A program made the position numbers and the translations under genes. From assembly GCA_030848705.1 (NCBI GenBank), contig JAUIZM010000013.1, positions 1,674,001-1,738,000 on the forward strand: 64,000 bases of DNA. Direction: 5' to 3'. Of this stretch, positions 45,668-57,460 are shown one piece after another (position 1 is the stretch's first letter; every line of letters begins with the position of its first letter). Source of the DNA: Heracleum sosnowskyi (taxonomy: Eukaryota; Streptophyta; Magnoliopsida; Apiales; Apiaceae). The notes beneath the pieces are model-generated. The model was not told where the DNA came from. It saw nothing but the letters and a program-made list of their open reading frames with translations, and made no database searches.

Positions 45668-46066
45668 TGACGCAGAACGGAAACGAAACTAAGTTGATAA
45701 CTCAAAAAAATGAGAATTGTATTATTTCTTCATGCTTAAACCTTTACAATTGATTCCCTTTTATAGTGGGTGATCATAACAAATGGACCTAGAATCTTTA
45801 TTTCTGATTGATAGATATAGGACATCTGATCTTATCAAATCCCAAAGATCAAGTTATTTAGATACTTTATATATTATGATGTGTTGGTGATCCCAACAAA
45901 TCCCCAGAATCATGTTATTCTGGTACTATTTAATTTAGAAGATTCTGGTAGCTCAGCAAATCAGAAAAGTCAAAACCTTCCTTGTTTAGAACGTTTTCTC
46001 ATACTCTTGTTTTGCTCTAACTGTTTCGTATATTCCTCTGCTAACAATTCAATGTGCTCCGCATCA
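45668..46066 (-). repeat. Element Z LTR (left, 3' LTR in coding sense)
   Basis: Same length as the other LTR. Differences are at four sites, such as GAACGG versus GAACAG near the outer end. Confidence 0.95.
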
Positions 46067-48084
46067 TTCCCCCTCACTTGAAAAGAACTCGTTCCCGAGT
46101 TATCTGGATACTTAAGTGCAGCTGGAGCATAATACTTATAGATATCGGATACATTGAATGTTTTTGAAATGGACATGTCGCTTGGAAGGTCAACCACATA
46201 GGCATTGTCATTTATCTTCTTCAATATCTTGTATGGTCCATACTTTCTTTGACTTAGCTTTTGATAAGTACCAACTGGAAACCTTCTTTCCTCAAAAAGA
46301 TCATCACATCCTCACCTACTTCAAAGAACTTAGGACGCCTGTGTTTATCAGCAGCAGCTTTGTATTTTGCATTTGCTTCCTCTATTTTTTTCTTCACCTC
46401 AGCTTGTGTAGATTGAATATCTTCCACCATTTTTGCTGCATTATTATTGTTCTTAGGTAATTCCACCAAGTCTACCACGTGTCTTGGTGTAGTACACAAT
46501 AGCAAAAGGGGAAGTTCCCGTTGAGCTATGAATGGCACTGTTATAAGCAAATTCAGCTTGAGCTAAAGCTGCATCCCAAACTTTAGGCTTGTCACCACAT
46601 ATGCATCGAACTAAGTTTCCCAATGTCTTGTTCACAACCTCGGTTTGTCCATCGGACCGAGGATGAGCCGTGCTGCTAAAATTTAATTATGTCCCAAATC
46701 TTTTCCACAAGGTCAACCAGAAATGGGCCAAGAATTTGCTATCTCGATCTGAAGTGATTGATTTGGGAACCCCATGTAATCGAACTACTTCTTGGAAAAA
46801 TAGACGGGCCACATGAACAGCATCTGATGTTTTCTTACAAGGGATGAAGTGCGCCATTTTGGAAAATCTGTCCACCACCACAAAGACAGAATCAACTCCT
46901 CGTTGAGTACGTGGAAGACCCAAGATGAAGTCCATAGACAAGTCCTCCCATGGGTGTGTTGGGACTGGTAAAGGCATGTATAGTCCCGTATTTTGTGCTT
47001 GCCCCTTTCCTTCTTGACAATTGGTGCACCTCTGAACGATATGTGCCACATCTCTCTTGAGTTGAGGCCAAAAATACCGTTCCTCAACTGCTGTAGTTGT
47101 CTTGTCTCTACCAAGGTGGCCTCCCAAACCTCCGCCGTGTAATTCTCGTATAACCTTCTCTCGTAAAGAAGTGCGTGGAAGACACAACCTGCTACCTTTA
47201 AACAAGAAGCCATCTTCTATTAAAAAGTCTTTAGCAGGCTGTTTGGTAGAAATCTTCTCCCATATTTCATGAAAATCCTCATCTGTCTCGTATGAATCCC
47301 GAAGAGTGTCAAATCCAACTACTTCATTTCTGACCGTGACTAGAAAAGTAGTTCTTCTGCCAAGTGCATCTGCTACACGATTAGACGTTCCTGACTTGTG
47401 TTTGATCACATAGTTAAACTTTTCAAGGAATGTAGCCCACCGAGCATGCACCTTATTCAAATGCTTTTGAGTCTGAAAATATTTAAGAGCTTGATGATCA
47501 GAGTAAATTACAAAATCTTTCTGTATAAGGTAGTGCTCCCAATGACGAAGGGCTTGAATGACTGCATAGAGCTCCTGGTCATATGTTGACCACTTTTTCC
47601 TCGCTTCATTCAATTTTTCACTATGAAAAGCAACTGGCCTGCCTTCATGTGAGAGAACAGCACCTATACCTGTTCCACAAGCATCGCATTCAAGCTCAAA
47701 AAGTTTGTCAAAGTCAGGTAAAGATAGGACTGGTGCAGTTGTGAGCTTTTTTTTTATTTCTGCGAAACTTTTTTCCGCTTCTTCGGTCCACATGAACTGG
47801 CCCTTTTTCATACAATTTGTGATAGGAGTAACAATAGTGCTGAAATTTTTGATAAACCTCCGATAGAACGTTGCAAGCCCACGAAAACTCCGAACTTCTG
47901 TTAAAGTCCTCGGGGAAGGCCATTCACTAATAGCTCTAACTTTCTCATCATCCACGTGAATACCATCAGAGCTAACAACATAACCAAGAAACAGAAGTTT
48001 GTTAGTCATAAAAGAACACTTCTTAAGATTTACATACAATTCATTCTCTTGGAGAACGGCTAAAATGGTTCGCAAGTGGTTCAA
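45970..48084 (-). pseudogene. Element Z pol 3' part: RT end, RNase H, integrase, C-terminus
   Basis: An open block 48084-46687 covers the RT thumb, RNase H (ELECDACGTGIGAVLS), the integrase HHCC finger (HGGGLGGHLGRDKT, CTNCQEGKG) and two DDE motifs (SMDFILGLP, SDRDSKF). A TAA at 46687-46689 stops it after KRFGT; the same frame goes on with SDGQTE, holding the third acidic residue. Two further frame changes occur near 46495 and 46290 before the C-terminal piece (46224-45970), which ends inside the LTR. Confidence 0.88.
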
Positions 48085-50480
48085 ATGTTCTGCTTCATTT
48101 CATTGCGACTGTAAATCAATATGTCATCAAAGTAAACCACTACAAATTTCCCCATAAATGGTCGCAAGACTTGGGTCATCAAGCGCATAAATGTACTCGG
48201 GGCGTTGGATAACCCAAATGGCATGACTAGCCATTCATATAACCCATCTTTTGTTTTAAATGCTGTTTTCCATTCGTCACCAGGTCTGATCCTTATTTGA
48301 TGGTAACCGCTTCTTAAATCAATCTTTGTAAACAATTTTGCCCCTGAAAGTTGATCCAACAAGTCATCTAAACGAGGAATGGGAAATCGGTACCTGATTG
48401 TGATTTTGTTGATTGTTCTACTATCAACACACATTCTCCAGCTCCCATCTTTCTTTGGTGTGAGAAGGGCTGGCACTGCGCAAGGACTTATACTTTCCTG
48501 GATATGCCCTTTCTGCAAGAGTTCTTCCACTTTTTCTTGTAAGATCTCATTTTCCTTGGGACTCATTCTGTAATGTGGAAGATTCGGAAGACTTGCACCA
48601 GGAATCAAGTCAATTTGGTGTTGGATATTCCTAGGTGGCAATGCATTAGGCAGCTCGTCGGCCGTCACTTTTTCAAATTCCTTCAAGAGAGGTTTTATGG
48701 CTTCAGGAATACTTTGCTTGGATTCTTCTTCGACTCCCTTTACTACCAATGCAAAAGCTAATCCCGACTCCTGCGCCACAACGTTGAATTCTTGGGGAGA
48801 GCCCACCATTGATACAAGTGTCTTTCCTTCAACTTTGGGAGTCTTAGGTTCACTCCCATTTGGTAGGACTGCAATGCGTTTCCCTTTCCACTCAAACAAG
48901 TACATGTTCTTCCTTCCTTTGTGAGTAGTATCCACATCATGTTGCCAAGGCCTACCCAAAAGTATATGGCAGGCATCCATATCCACTACATCGCACACAA
49001 CTTCATCACTATAGGTTTTTCCAATAGAGATAGGGATTCTGCAGATTTCTGTCACCTGAATGGCTGGTCCTTTTTTAATCCATCCAATCTGATATGGTTT
49101 TGGATGTGGCTCCGTTTGTAACTTGAAATGACCTACAAGAGACCCCACCAAGTTTTCACAACTACCACTGTCAATAATTAAATTGCATACCTTCTGATTG
49201 ACTGAGCATTTAGATTGAAAAATTCTGTTGCGCTGAGATTCCTCCTCAACCTTTGGGGAACATAAGATTCGTTGGACAACACAGGTTACTGGATCTCCAT
49301 CTTCAGCTGCAAATTCATCAATTCCATAGTCAACAGCATCGTCTCCTTCCTCTACTTGTTCATCCATTGCTTCGTAATGGCCTACCAAATGCACCGATCT
49401 CCTCTTGGTACACTCGTTTGATTTATGTCCTGGTTCTCCACATCTGAAGCATTTTCCCGATGTTGGCGTAGCATATGGATTGTCGACAGTCTTCTTGGTT
49501 GGTGCTTGATTCTGTTTGTTGACTCCGCTGCTGCTTCCACTCTCAAACTTGGAATCTGTCTGCACCACTTTGTTTGTGACTGTAGACTGATTTTGGCCTG
49601 ACCCCGTGGTAGCCAAGCGTCCAGATTCGGATTCAGCTGGATAGCGTTTGTAATTATTTTGCCGGGACACTAATTTTTCTGCACGCAAAGCCAAGTTTTG
49701 GGCCTGATCCACTGACCACACAGCTTGTAGCCCCATTTTGTCTTGAATCAGGAACTTTAACCCATTGATATAACGGGCTGCCTGTTGTTCATCTGTCTCT
49801 GCCAAGTTACACCTTGCTTGTAGTCGCAAAAATTCACCAGTATATTCTGACACACTCTTGTTTCCTTGAACACAAGTCTGGAATTGTTGAAATAACATTT
49901 GTTCATAATCAGGCGGTAAGAACCTGCCTCTTAGCAATTCTCTCATTCGAGACCAAGCTGTTACAGGGCGTTTTCCTTGCCTTCTTCGATTGTCCTGAAG
50001 ATTCTCCCACCAAGCACCGGCTCCTCCACGAAGCTTGTAGGCTACAATTTTAACTTGACGATCATCCTGAATATCCATTATGTCAAAGAATTTCTCAACC
50101 TCATAGATCCAATCCAGAAAAGCCTCAATGTCGAGATTTCCGTAGAAATTAGGTATCTCAGCCTTAATGCGATACCCATTATTTCTATACTCTCGCCTAT
50201 AACCTCCTCCTCGATGACACGGAATCTGTTCCTCCTCATCTGATTCATCCTCATCTGAAATGGTTTGCCTTTGATGACGAGGATGATGGACATTATGTCG
50301 TCCTTCACGATTTTCCTCGGTATTTCGACCAAGTCCTGCGATCGCGACGCGCAGTTCTTCCAATACTATGGAGGTCCTATCCGCCTTGGCAGTGAGCTCA
50401 TTCACTGCTTGCCATAGTGCATCCTCTCCACGGCCACCACCGTTTCGAGTGTTTGTGTTATTTCCTGTACCAGTAGACAT
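48081..50480 (-). CDS. Element Z gag-protease-RT open frame, 799 aa
   Basis: From ATG 50480: low-complexity start, coiled-coil, capsid-like segment (AEIPNFYGNLDIEAFLDWI, then FLPPDYEQMLFQQFQ), CCHC knuckle (CFRCGEPGHKSNEC), retropepsin motif IIDSGSCENLV with LLGRPWQHD, and RT with VPALLTPKKDGSWRM, KIDLRSGYHQ and YFDDIL. The frame runs out right after YSRNEMKQ because one base appears missing at about 48092-48100; the expected continuation (EHLNHLR) is present in the next frame. Gag, protease and RT catalytic motifs are intact up to that point. Confidence 0.9.
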   Translation of the reverse strand: MSTGTGNNTNTRNGGGRGEDALWQAVNELTAKADRTSIVLEELRVAIAGLGRNTEENREGRHNVHHPRHQRQTISDEDESDEEEQIPCHRGGGYRREYRNNGYRIKAEIPNFYGNLDIEAFLDWIYEVEKFFDIMDIQDDRQVKIVAYKLRGGAGAWWENLQDNRRRQGKRPVTAWSRMRELLRGRFLPPDYEQMLFQQFQTCVQGNKSVSEYTGEFLRLQARCNLAETDEQQAARYINGLKFLIQDKMGLQAVWSVDQAQNLALRAEKLVSRQNNYKRYPAESESGRLATTGSGQNQSTVTNKVVQTDSKFESGSSSGVNKQNQAPTKKTVDNPYATPTSGKCFRCGEPGHKSNECTKRRSVHLVGHYEAMDEQVEEGDDAVDYGIDEFAAEDGDPVTCVVQRILCSPKVEEESQRNRIFQSKCSVNQKVCNLIIDSGSCENLVGSLVGHFKLQTEPHPKPYQIGWIKKGPAIQVTEICRIPISIGKTYSDEVVCDVVDMDACHILLGRPWQHDVDTTHKGRKNMYLFEWKGKRIAVLPNGSEPKTPKVEGKTLVSMVGSPQEFNVVAQESGLAFALVVKGVEEESKQSIPEAIKPLLKEFEKVTADELPNALPPRNIQHQIDLIPGASLPNLPHYRMSPKENEILQEKVEELLQKGHIQESISPCAVPALLTPKKDGSWRMCVDSRTINKITIRYRFPIPRLDDLLDQLSGAKLFTKIDLRSGYHQIRIRPGDEWKTAFKTKDGLYEWLVMPFGLSNAPSTFMRLMTQVLRPFMGKFVVVYFDDILIYSRNEMKQNI

Positions 50481-50509
50481 CAGGATACTAACAAGCTCTT
50501 GATACCAAC

Positions 50510-50908
50510 TGACGCAGAACAGAAACGAAACTAAGTTGATAACTCAAAAAAATGAGAATTGTATTATTTCTTCATGCTTAAACCTTTACAATTGATTCCC
50601 TTTTATAGTGGGTGATCATAACAAATGGAGCTAGAATCTTTATTTCTGATTGATAGATATAGGACATCTGATCTTATCAAATCCCAAAGATCAAGTTATT
50701 TAGATACTTTATATATTATGATGAGTTGGTGATCCCAACAAATCCCCAGAATCATGTTATTCTGGTACTATTTAATTTAGAAGATTCTGGTAGCTCAGCA
50801 AATCAGAAAAGTCAAAACCTTCCTTGTTTAGAATGTTTTCTCATACTCTTGTTTTGCTCTAACTGTTTCGTATATTCCTCTGCTAACAATTCAATGTGCT
50901 CCGCATCA
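50510..50908 (-). repeat. Element Z LTR (right, 5' LTR in coding sense)
   Basis: 399 bp, matching 45668-46066 except at four positions; it directly follows the primer-binding site. Confidence 0.95.
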
Positions 50909-51071
50909 GATTCTAACCCAACGCCTGGCTCAACTGGAATCATCTAACCATGAAGATGAGGAATCCGAGTCAGAGAGTACGTTCAACAATCTGTTTCACA
51001 ATCGAAATCCTCGACATGAAGCACCTGTTCGAGAAAATCGAAGGTGGGATGCTAATTTTAAGATTGAAATT
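50909..51071 (+). pseudogene. Element Y gag, 3' piece (unit 2)
   Basis: It continues Y gag after Z (QRLAQLESSN, acidic spacer, NFKIEIP) and ends at the same Y-to-X junction as unit 1. Confidence 0.85.
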
Positions 51072-51404
51072 CCTAGGAAACTGAAATGACAATCAAAGGG
51101 GAAGGAGAACAATAAGCAAAGCTTTATGTTAGTATATTTTAGAAATCTGTATCACCAATCTGCCCTCAAAGCATTCAGGTTCTCCTATTTATAAGGCTGA
51201 ATATGGTAAATGATAAGTTACATATTAATTCTAGGGACATGAATAGATATAGGCATAATTAATAGATGTATAAAACTGCCAGCAAGCCAAAAGTCATTCA
51301 TTTAATCTGATTTTCAGATGCCTTCTTAAGGAAATTCTGGAAGTTGGTTTTTAGATCAGAACATTCTAGAATAATCTAGAATGTTAATGTTCTGCACTTC
51401 ACCA
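51072..51404 (-). repeat. Element X right LTR remainder, unit 2
   Basis: The X LTR resumes at CTAGGAAACTG and ends CTTCACCA before the CTATC duplication. It is close to the left LTR, apart from the missing 18 bases at the Y junction. Confidence 0.85.
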
Positions 51405-51409
51405 CTATC

Positions 51410-54251
51410 ATCAGTTAAAATTTTACATGCTCTTGTTCACTCTATCCCTTACTTGGCTCGTATGTGAATTAGGAAGTTATGCATCCTTTTTGTTATTCTG
51501 TTAGATCTTATATATGCATACACAATTTTATATTTAAAAAAAAAGCTTTCTGAAACAAACTCAAAAGCATATGGAAAGTTGAAATATCACGTACCCTACT
51601 ACTGAAATGATGGAAACAGGGATTAAGGAAAGTGGTTTTTGTTATGCTGTCACAGAATGAGAGTTCGCTGACAAACCTCCAAGATCTCTGAGAAGAGAAG
51701 AAAAGAAGACGATAGTGACTTGTTGGCTTGGTTAACCATGGATGACATAGATTTGTGTTCAATTTTCTAGTAGGTACTTTTCCTTCTAAAAAAATTAGGT
51801 TAATTATCTCTTTTTTTATGTATTATGATTTGTCATTATGTTTGTATATATCAGATGAGTAGAATATTGGGAATGTGTTAGGATATGTTTAGAATAAAAA
51901 AAAAATTGTTTCCTTCATAAATTCTTTGGGGCCTTTTTCACATTTACATCTTGATCTTATATATGTAAAACAAAGTCATAATTGAAAGAGAATTAGAGCG
52001 TTTTAGGGCGATGGCAGAAATTACCCATTTTTTTGGATAAAAAATAAAAATATCAATTCTGAAATTCAATGGTTATTTATAACAAATGGGATACCCAACT
52101 GGCATTTGGGTATCTCGTTTTGTACAAGATACGCATTTGTGAATGGGGTATTCAAAATATTTTTTTTGTGATACCCATTTGTCAGTTGGGTATCTAGTAC
52201 AAATGCATTTTAGTGATACCCAATTTCCAGTGGGGTATCTTATATAATTGTGATACCCCAATGGGTAAAAACAACCGTCTCACTCAGAAATTGTTATTTT
52301 TAACAATTTGTCAGCTTTTTATATGAACTACAATATGCAAACTTTATGGAAGAACAAGAAACAATAGCTTTAGCTAAAACTACATATATTTGTGTGCAAT
52401 TAGCTAGCAAGTACTCTTCCTTGTGACAAATCAAGGTGATTTTTCTGATCGACTATGATGTTGTTTTGTTTCATGATTTGTTTCTTGGTCCTAATTTGGA
52501 CTTGCACGTCGTCTTGTACATTACTTTGGAGATACAGTTATGATAGTTACAAAATGCTTATAATTCATTTGATCCATCACTCTGATATCTGTTGGCATGT
52601 ATGTGATGTAGGCAACTATGCAGTCCTTTGTCTTGCTAGATCTTGTTCTCGTATATGTTAATGTAATTTACAATATTAAAGCTTTCAATATTTATTCTTA
52701 GGGTACGCTTCCTTCTCACAAGTCAAGGTTCAATTGTTTTTGACTGTGGTATTGTTTGGTTTTGCAATTTGTTAATGGGTTATTAGATAGAACTTATCTA
52801 GTTATAAATATCTTGTGGTTAAAATTGTTGATGTTCTTTAGCATTCCCTCATTCTCTTTACTACTATTTCTTTTGACTGGTATATGTAGGAAATGCCTGG
52901 GATTTTGTTCTCACACATGTTATTTGCAAGGACTACATCATATCAAATTGTACGGAAGAACTAGAAACCTAGGATATCGAAAGCTTATATGTATTGCATA
53001 CTATGTGCCTTCACTCTATCTTCTACTCTCTTTGTCTCTCTGTATGTATTCGGTGTTATTTAACTCATTTTTCAAATATTTGGTTTAAAATGATGAAGAA
53101 GCGTTGATGTTGGGTGTAAGAAACATGGGGTTTCTTAGATCGAGAAGATGTTTGCCAGTCCAAAAACTCAGGCTAGAGAAGAAAAAGAGGATGATGGTGA
53201 TTGGTTGGCTTTGTTAACCTTGGACAAGGAGATTTTTGTTCAATTCAGTGGTAAGTGCTCTTTCTATCCAGGTTAAATTTATGACTGATTTTTCTTTGGT
53301 TTTTCATCCAAAACTAACCTAAGTTTGTGTGTCTTTTGTTGAAAGAAAATAATCATATTTTTTTAGAAAAATATCAGAGATTTAAAGGACTACATCATGC
53401 TTAAGCATAAGGAAGAACTAGAAGCATGAACTTAAGCTAAAATTTGATAAATTGTATTTCATAAATTCGTGGGACATTCTTTTTTTTCACCTCAATGCTC
53501 GGAGTATACTATATTTTCTTTTACATGAGCTTTGCAATGATTGTGGATATTAAATGATAAAAATGTGTATCAATGCCCTTAAGCTGTCTCAGATTAAAAA
53601 CCATAGTCCTTTTACCTTTCACATATATTCCGTTTGACATTTGATTATAATCGTAAAGATTTTGGAGTGGGATTATATTTCATGTGACCAAGTACCGAAT
53701 TAAGTGCAAAAGTCTTAATGGAAGAAATTTGGTTCTATTAACAATCGGAAAGAATTTCAGGAACTATATTAAAAATTTTAATTCCCTAAAACAGACTCCT
53801 ACTGAAATTTTATGCCTTCAGAACTTGAAATCTAAATTCGCTACTATTTAATTTATCAAATTATCAACATGGATTAATCATGTGAAATGATTCCTGTTAT
53901 ATGTTGGGCAATGGGATCAACTATAGGACACAGGCAACCCACATCCTTTCTGAAAGTCCAAACTCCCTACTTAAATATTCCTACACTAGTGAGTCAGTGA
54001 CTTATGCAACCTTTCCTAAGTTATCCAAGAAAACCTAAATAGACAACAAAAACATTACAATATTTGAGGATATAGAAAGAAAGTTATTACTCCTTCAACT
54101 TTTTGTTAGTTTTGAAACTTTGTTAGTTTTGAAATGTGTTACTGCTCTGAAAATTATCTGTGTGTTGGTACTCGTCAAGAGGGATTAATATCCATTAGAT
54201 AACCTTTATAGCCATATCTGCTCTGAAAATTATCTGCTCTGAAAATTATCT
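51410..54251. other. Upstream region of K1, unit 2: no confirmed gene
   Basis: Counterpart of 25201-28092, with the same two possible short exons (about 51700-51765 and 53185-53250). The GATACCC cluster is shorter here. Confidence 0.45.
52086..52268. repeat. GATACCC / GGGTATC repeat cluster (unit 2)
   Basis: As at 25869-26085, but one inverted pair near the right end has been lost, and the neighbouring TTGTTATTTTTA duplication downstream is also shorter. Confidence 0.75.
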
Positions 54252-54677
54252 GTGTGTTGGTACTCGACCATAGAAGATGAAGATTGTTCAATACCTGAGG
54301 TGAAAAGTACCAACCACAAACTTGAACAAGCAGGAGATATGATGGTAAATTCCTCTAATGGTTGGCACCATAAAAAGCAGTCTTCTTCTCGAATGAAAAT
54401 CATAAGAAGGGTCAGTGGTCTTCTTTCATTTACAGCTCGGGCCTTCTCAGGTAAGCCTATACTCTTCCCTTATCAATGTATATACATATTTCAACTCGAT
54501 AGGGCAACATTGGTGGTGTTAACTGGTCTGTAAAGCCATCGTCTCTGTGGATTCCTCAATATCTTACCATGAGGGTTTGTAGGATTTTGGCTCTTTAACA
54601 GGAAAATGGTTTGTGCGTTTGTTGTTTTTTTACCATATTTATATATGCCATTGGTAAATAGATAATATAGATAATCA

Positions 54678-55460
54678 TTTTTTTTTAAAACTTAAGGCAA
54701 ATTTTATTCAAGATCTTGAGAGATTACATTGATAAGGAAGGAAGGAAGGTACTGACACCCATTCAAGATCTTGAGAGATTTCTGCCATTGCTCAAGAAGA
54801 TTATTAGCTGAATTAACTACCCTTTGAGGAGTTTGGGACTTGCTTTTCCATACCACTGTATTCCTGTGAGACCATACCCCCAAGTCAACATACATAGTAA
54901 TTCAATGTCCTGATTTGTCCACGACTCAAACACATCCACCAAACATTGCGTAACTGCTTTGCCTATAAAAACTTGAAAGTTAATGTGGACTATTTCCCAG
55001 CATCACTGAGTAAAAGGGCAGGGCCAAAAAACATGCTCCAGAGTTTCTTCTGCCGACTTGCAGATTGGACATTGAGAAGCAATATCAACGTGCCTTCACT
55101 GTAGATTAACAAGAGTTGGCAGACAATTATGAATAGATCTCCAGAAAAAAAAAATTACCTTTGGAGGAACGAATAAAGACCACATCTTCGACCAATTCAA
55201 ACCTATATGAGCACTTGTAGACTGGCCATATCCATTAGATAACCTTTATAGCCACTCTTAACCGTATAGTTCCCTTTTTTCGTCATCAATCCAAAATGAA
55301 GAATCCTCTTTCACATTCAAACTTCTGGGGATCCCGAGGATTTTAGCAACATCTTGTGCATTAAAAATGTCCCTTATCAGGTCATCTATATGTTACAGAT
55401 TCAAATCATGATTTAAGTCTTGTACTAACCTAATTCTCCCATGATAAAACATTGGTTGCC
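54678..55460 (-). mobile_element. LINE 3' fragment in a K1 intron (unit 2)
   Basis: Same fragment and breakpoints as 28519-29300, so it was in place before the duplication. One extra A near 55365 is the only obvious change. Confidence 0.8.
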
Positions 55461-57238
55461 CCCTCCCTCCCTTCCCCGATGATTTTTTTGCTCCTTATAC
55501 CTGTAAGAATAAGTATTATAGCATTTACTACATGATCATGATCATGTTTCAAGAGTTTATTTTCCCGCAGTCAATGGAGATGCAAAGACGTCAGGATACA
55601 AGAATCGTAACAGCTTCTTATCCTTACATCATTGGGTGAGACGGAAACCTTGGAACCAGGAAGAAGTTCTTCAGTCATCAAAGTTAAAGCATTTCTCATT
55701 AAATGATATCAGTAAAGCTACCAATAAGTTCGACAGTGTGTTGGGGGAAGGTGGTTTTGGTCGTGTTTATAAAGGTTGGGTTAAAGAAAATACATTTGCT
55801 GCTGCAAAATGGGGGACTGGCCTGGGAATTGCAGTAAAGTCATCACATGGAAGTAGTGCCCAAGGTTACAAGGAGTGGTTGGTAAGTATTTATTATCTTC
55901 ATATCTAATTGTTTTTCCTGTTAACTTTTACTCTCTCTTGTTTAAATTTCAATTAAGCTGGCTTAATAACTCTGTGCCACCTCTGACAACAGGCATAAAT
56001 TAAATTTCTGGGGGAACTTAGTCATCCCAATATTATTGAATTAATCGGGTACTGTTTAGAAGGTAAACAAAGACTTCTAGTATTCGAGTTCATGCCTCAT
56101 GGAAGCTTGGACAAGCATCTCTTCAAGAGTGAGTTTCTCGATATTATTAGCTCTTATCCAGTTAAATACTCCCTACTAGAGGACCATTATATGATATTTA
56201 ATTTAAAATTTTGAAAGTATACTATGATGTTGCAAAGAGATGCTATAACTTTTGGCATTGCAGAAGGTATTTAATTGATGAAAATCTAAATGAGGTATAA
56301 AACCAGTTACTCTGCTAACACACCAGTTTTACATTATAAACGATGTTAGATAATGTGGTAAAGTGGTAGTAACATATATAATTTCAAAAGTATCTCCAAT
56401 ATTTTAATTTCAGTCTCAATATTAACATCGAGGCTGTGTAGATTAACTGATTTATGATGTGATTACCTGATTCAATTACAACAGGGGGTTCTCACTTTAA
56501 ACCACTCTCTTGGAAACTTCGTACAAGTATTGCTCTTGGTGCAGCAAAGGGGCTTGCATATCTTCACAGTGCAGAAGCAAATGTGATTTATCGTGATCTC
56601 AAAACCGCCAATATATTGATTGATTCTGTATGTGGGACAATTTTATTGTTAGAATTTACTGTTATCTAGTAAATTAGAGTTATAGTTTGCCTGACAAACT
56701 TTCTATGACTGATTGCCAGAGATACTACGCAAAGCTCTCTGATTTTGGTTTTGCAAAATATGGGCCTGAAGAGGACCAGTCCCACGTATCTACAAGAATT
56801 GCTGGAACAATTGTTACCTAGCTCCGGAATATGCAATTAGAGGTTATTTTTTCACAAAATCGAATGGCAAAACTGGCTGAACATAATTTATATATGTTAT
56901 TATCTTCCTTGAGAAAGTTTGATCACTCTTTCCGTGTGGTCTCTTTACTTTCTCCTACAGTCCTACACCGGCTCCCTTGAGGACAATTAGTATAATTTTA
57001 TTCTTCTTCTGAACATCCTAGGCTGAGAAACCATACTAGGGTCTAAGGCTAGCTACTGTATCTCTGGTCAATTAAGGGTAGTAGTACACAAATCTCCATG
57101 TCCTTGATGTGCATGTTTTCATATATCTCACTTAACTTCACGAAGAAGCACATTAGGCATTGAGTTTGGTTTATAAGCTTAGGTACCACTACCCTCAACT
57201 ACAACAAATCATGGAGGTCTGTAGTAGGCCGCTCTACC

Positions 57239-57460
57239 AGGTTAGTGGGTCAGTGTACTTTACACTTATGTTCGATTCGAATTTGGGTACTTTACACTTA
57301 TGGATCCATTAGGTTAGTGGGTCATTGTACTGTACACTTTTGTTCAATTCGAATTTGGGTACTTTACGCTTATGGCTCTACCAGGTTAGTGGGTCTGTAT
57401 ACTTTACACTTATGTCAATTCGAACTCAGGTCTCATAATAGTCCAGAGAAGTACCTAGGT
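57239..57460 (+). repeat. 72-bp minisatellite in the last K1 intron (unit 2)
   Basis: Three 72-bp units as in unit 1; copy number has not changed since the duplication. Confidence 0.85.

Larger units (their letters stand above)
45668..50908 (-). mobile_element. Gypsy element Z, young Reina-like insertion, 5241 bp
   Basis: LTRs of 399 bp at 45668-46066 and 50510-50908 (TGACGC to GCATCA) differ at only four positions by my count. The 5-bp target duplication GATTC lies at 45663-45667 and 50909-50913. The minus-strand primer-binding site (TTGGTATCAAGAGC) is at about 50497-50508 and the polypurine tract at 46067-46078. Unit 1 keeps the uninterrupted target (24711 region), so Z arrived after the duplication. 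Despite the young LTRs, pol carries a stop and at least three frameshifts. Confidence 0.95.
40424..51404 (-). mobile_element. Gypsy element X, unit 2, with nested Y and Z
   Basis: Left LTR 40424-40780 and coding DNA 40781-45121 are on the minus strand. The right LTR starts 45122-45132, is interrupted by Y (45133-51071, itself holding Z), and resumes 51072-51404. CTATC flanks both ends (40419-40423 and 51405-51409). The primer-binding site at about 45111-45120 (minus TTGGTACCAAAGC) resembles the initiator Met tRNA type. The order gag, protease, RT, RNase H, integrase and the small size fit Ty3/gypsy of the Reina-like group; I saw no clear chromodomain. Confidence 0.9.

Noticed and set aside
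45571..45753. Separate host gene starting MVPRRGGRNAAA
   Set aside because: It is preceded by an LTR and a tRNA primer-binding site and is the gag start of element Y, running into Z.
46785..47213. 142-codon minus-strand frame overlapping Z integrase
   Set aside because: Shadow frame of the integrase coding region.
51072..51404. Independent solo LTR
   Set aside because: The CTATC duplication and the missing first bases at 45122-45132 show it is the rest of the X right LTR, split by Y and Z.
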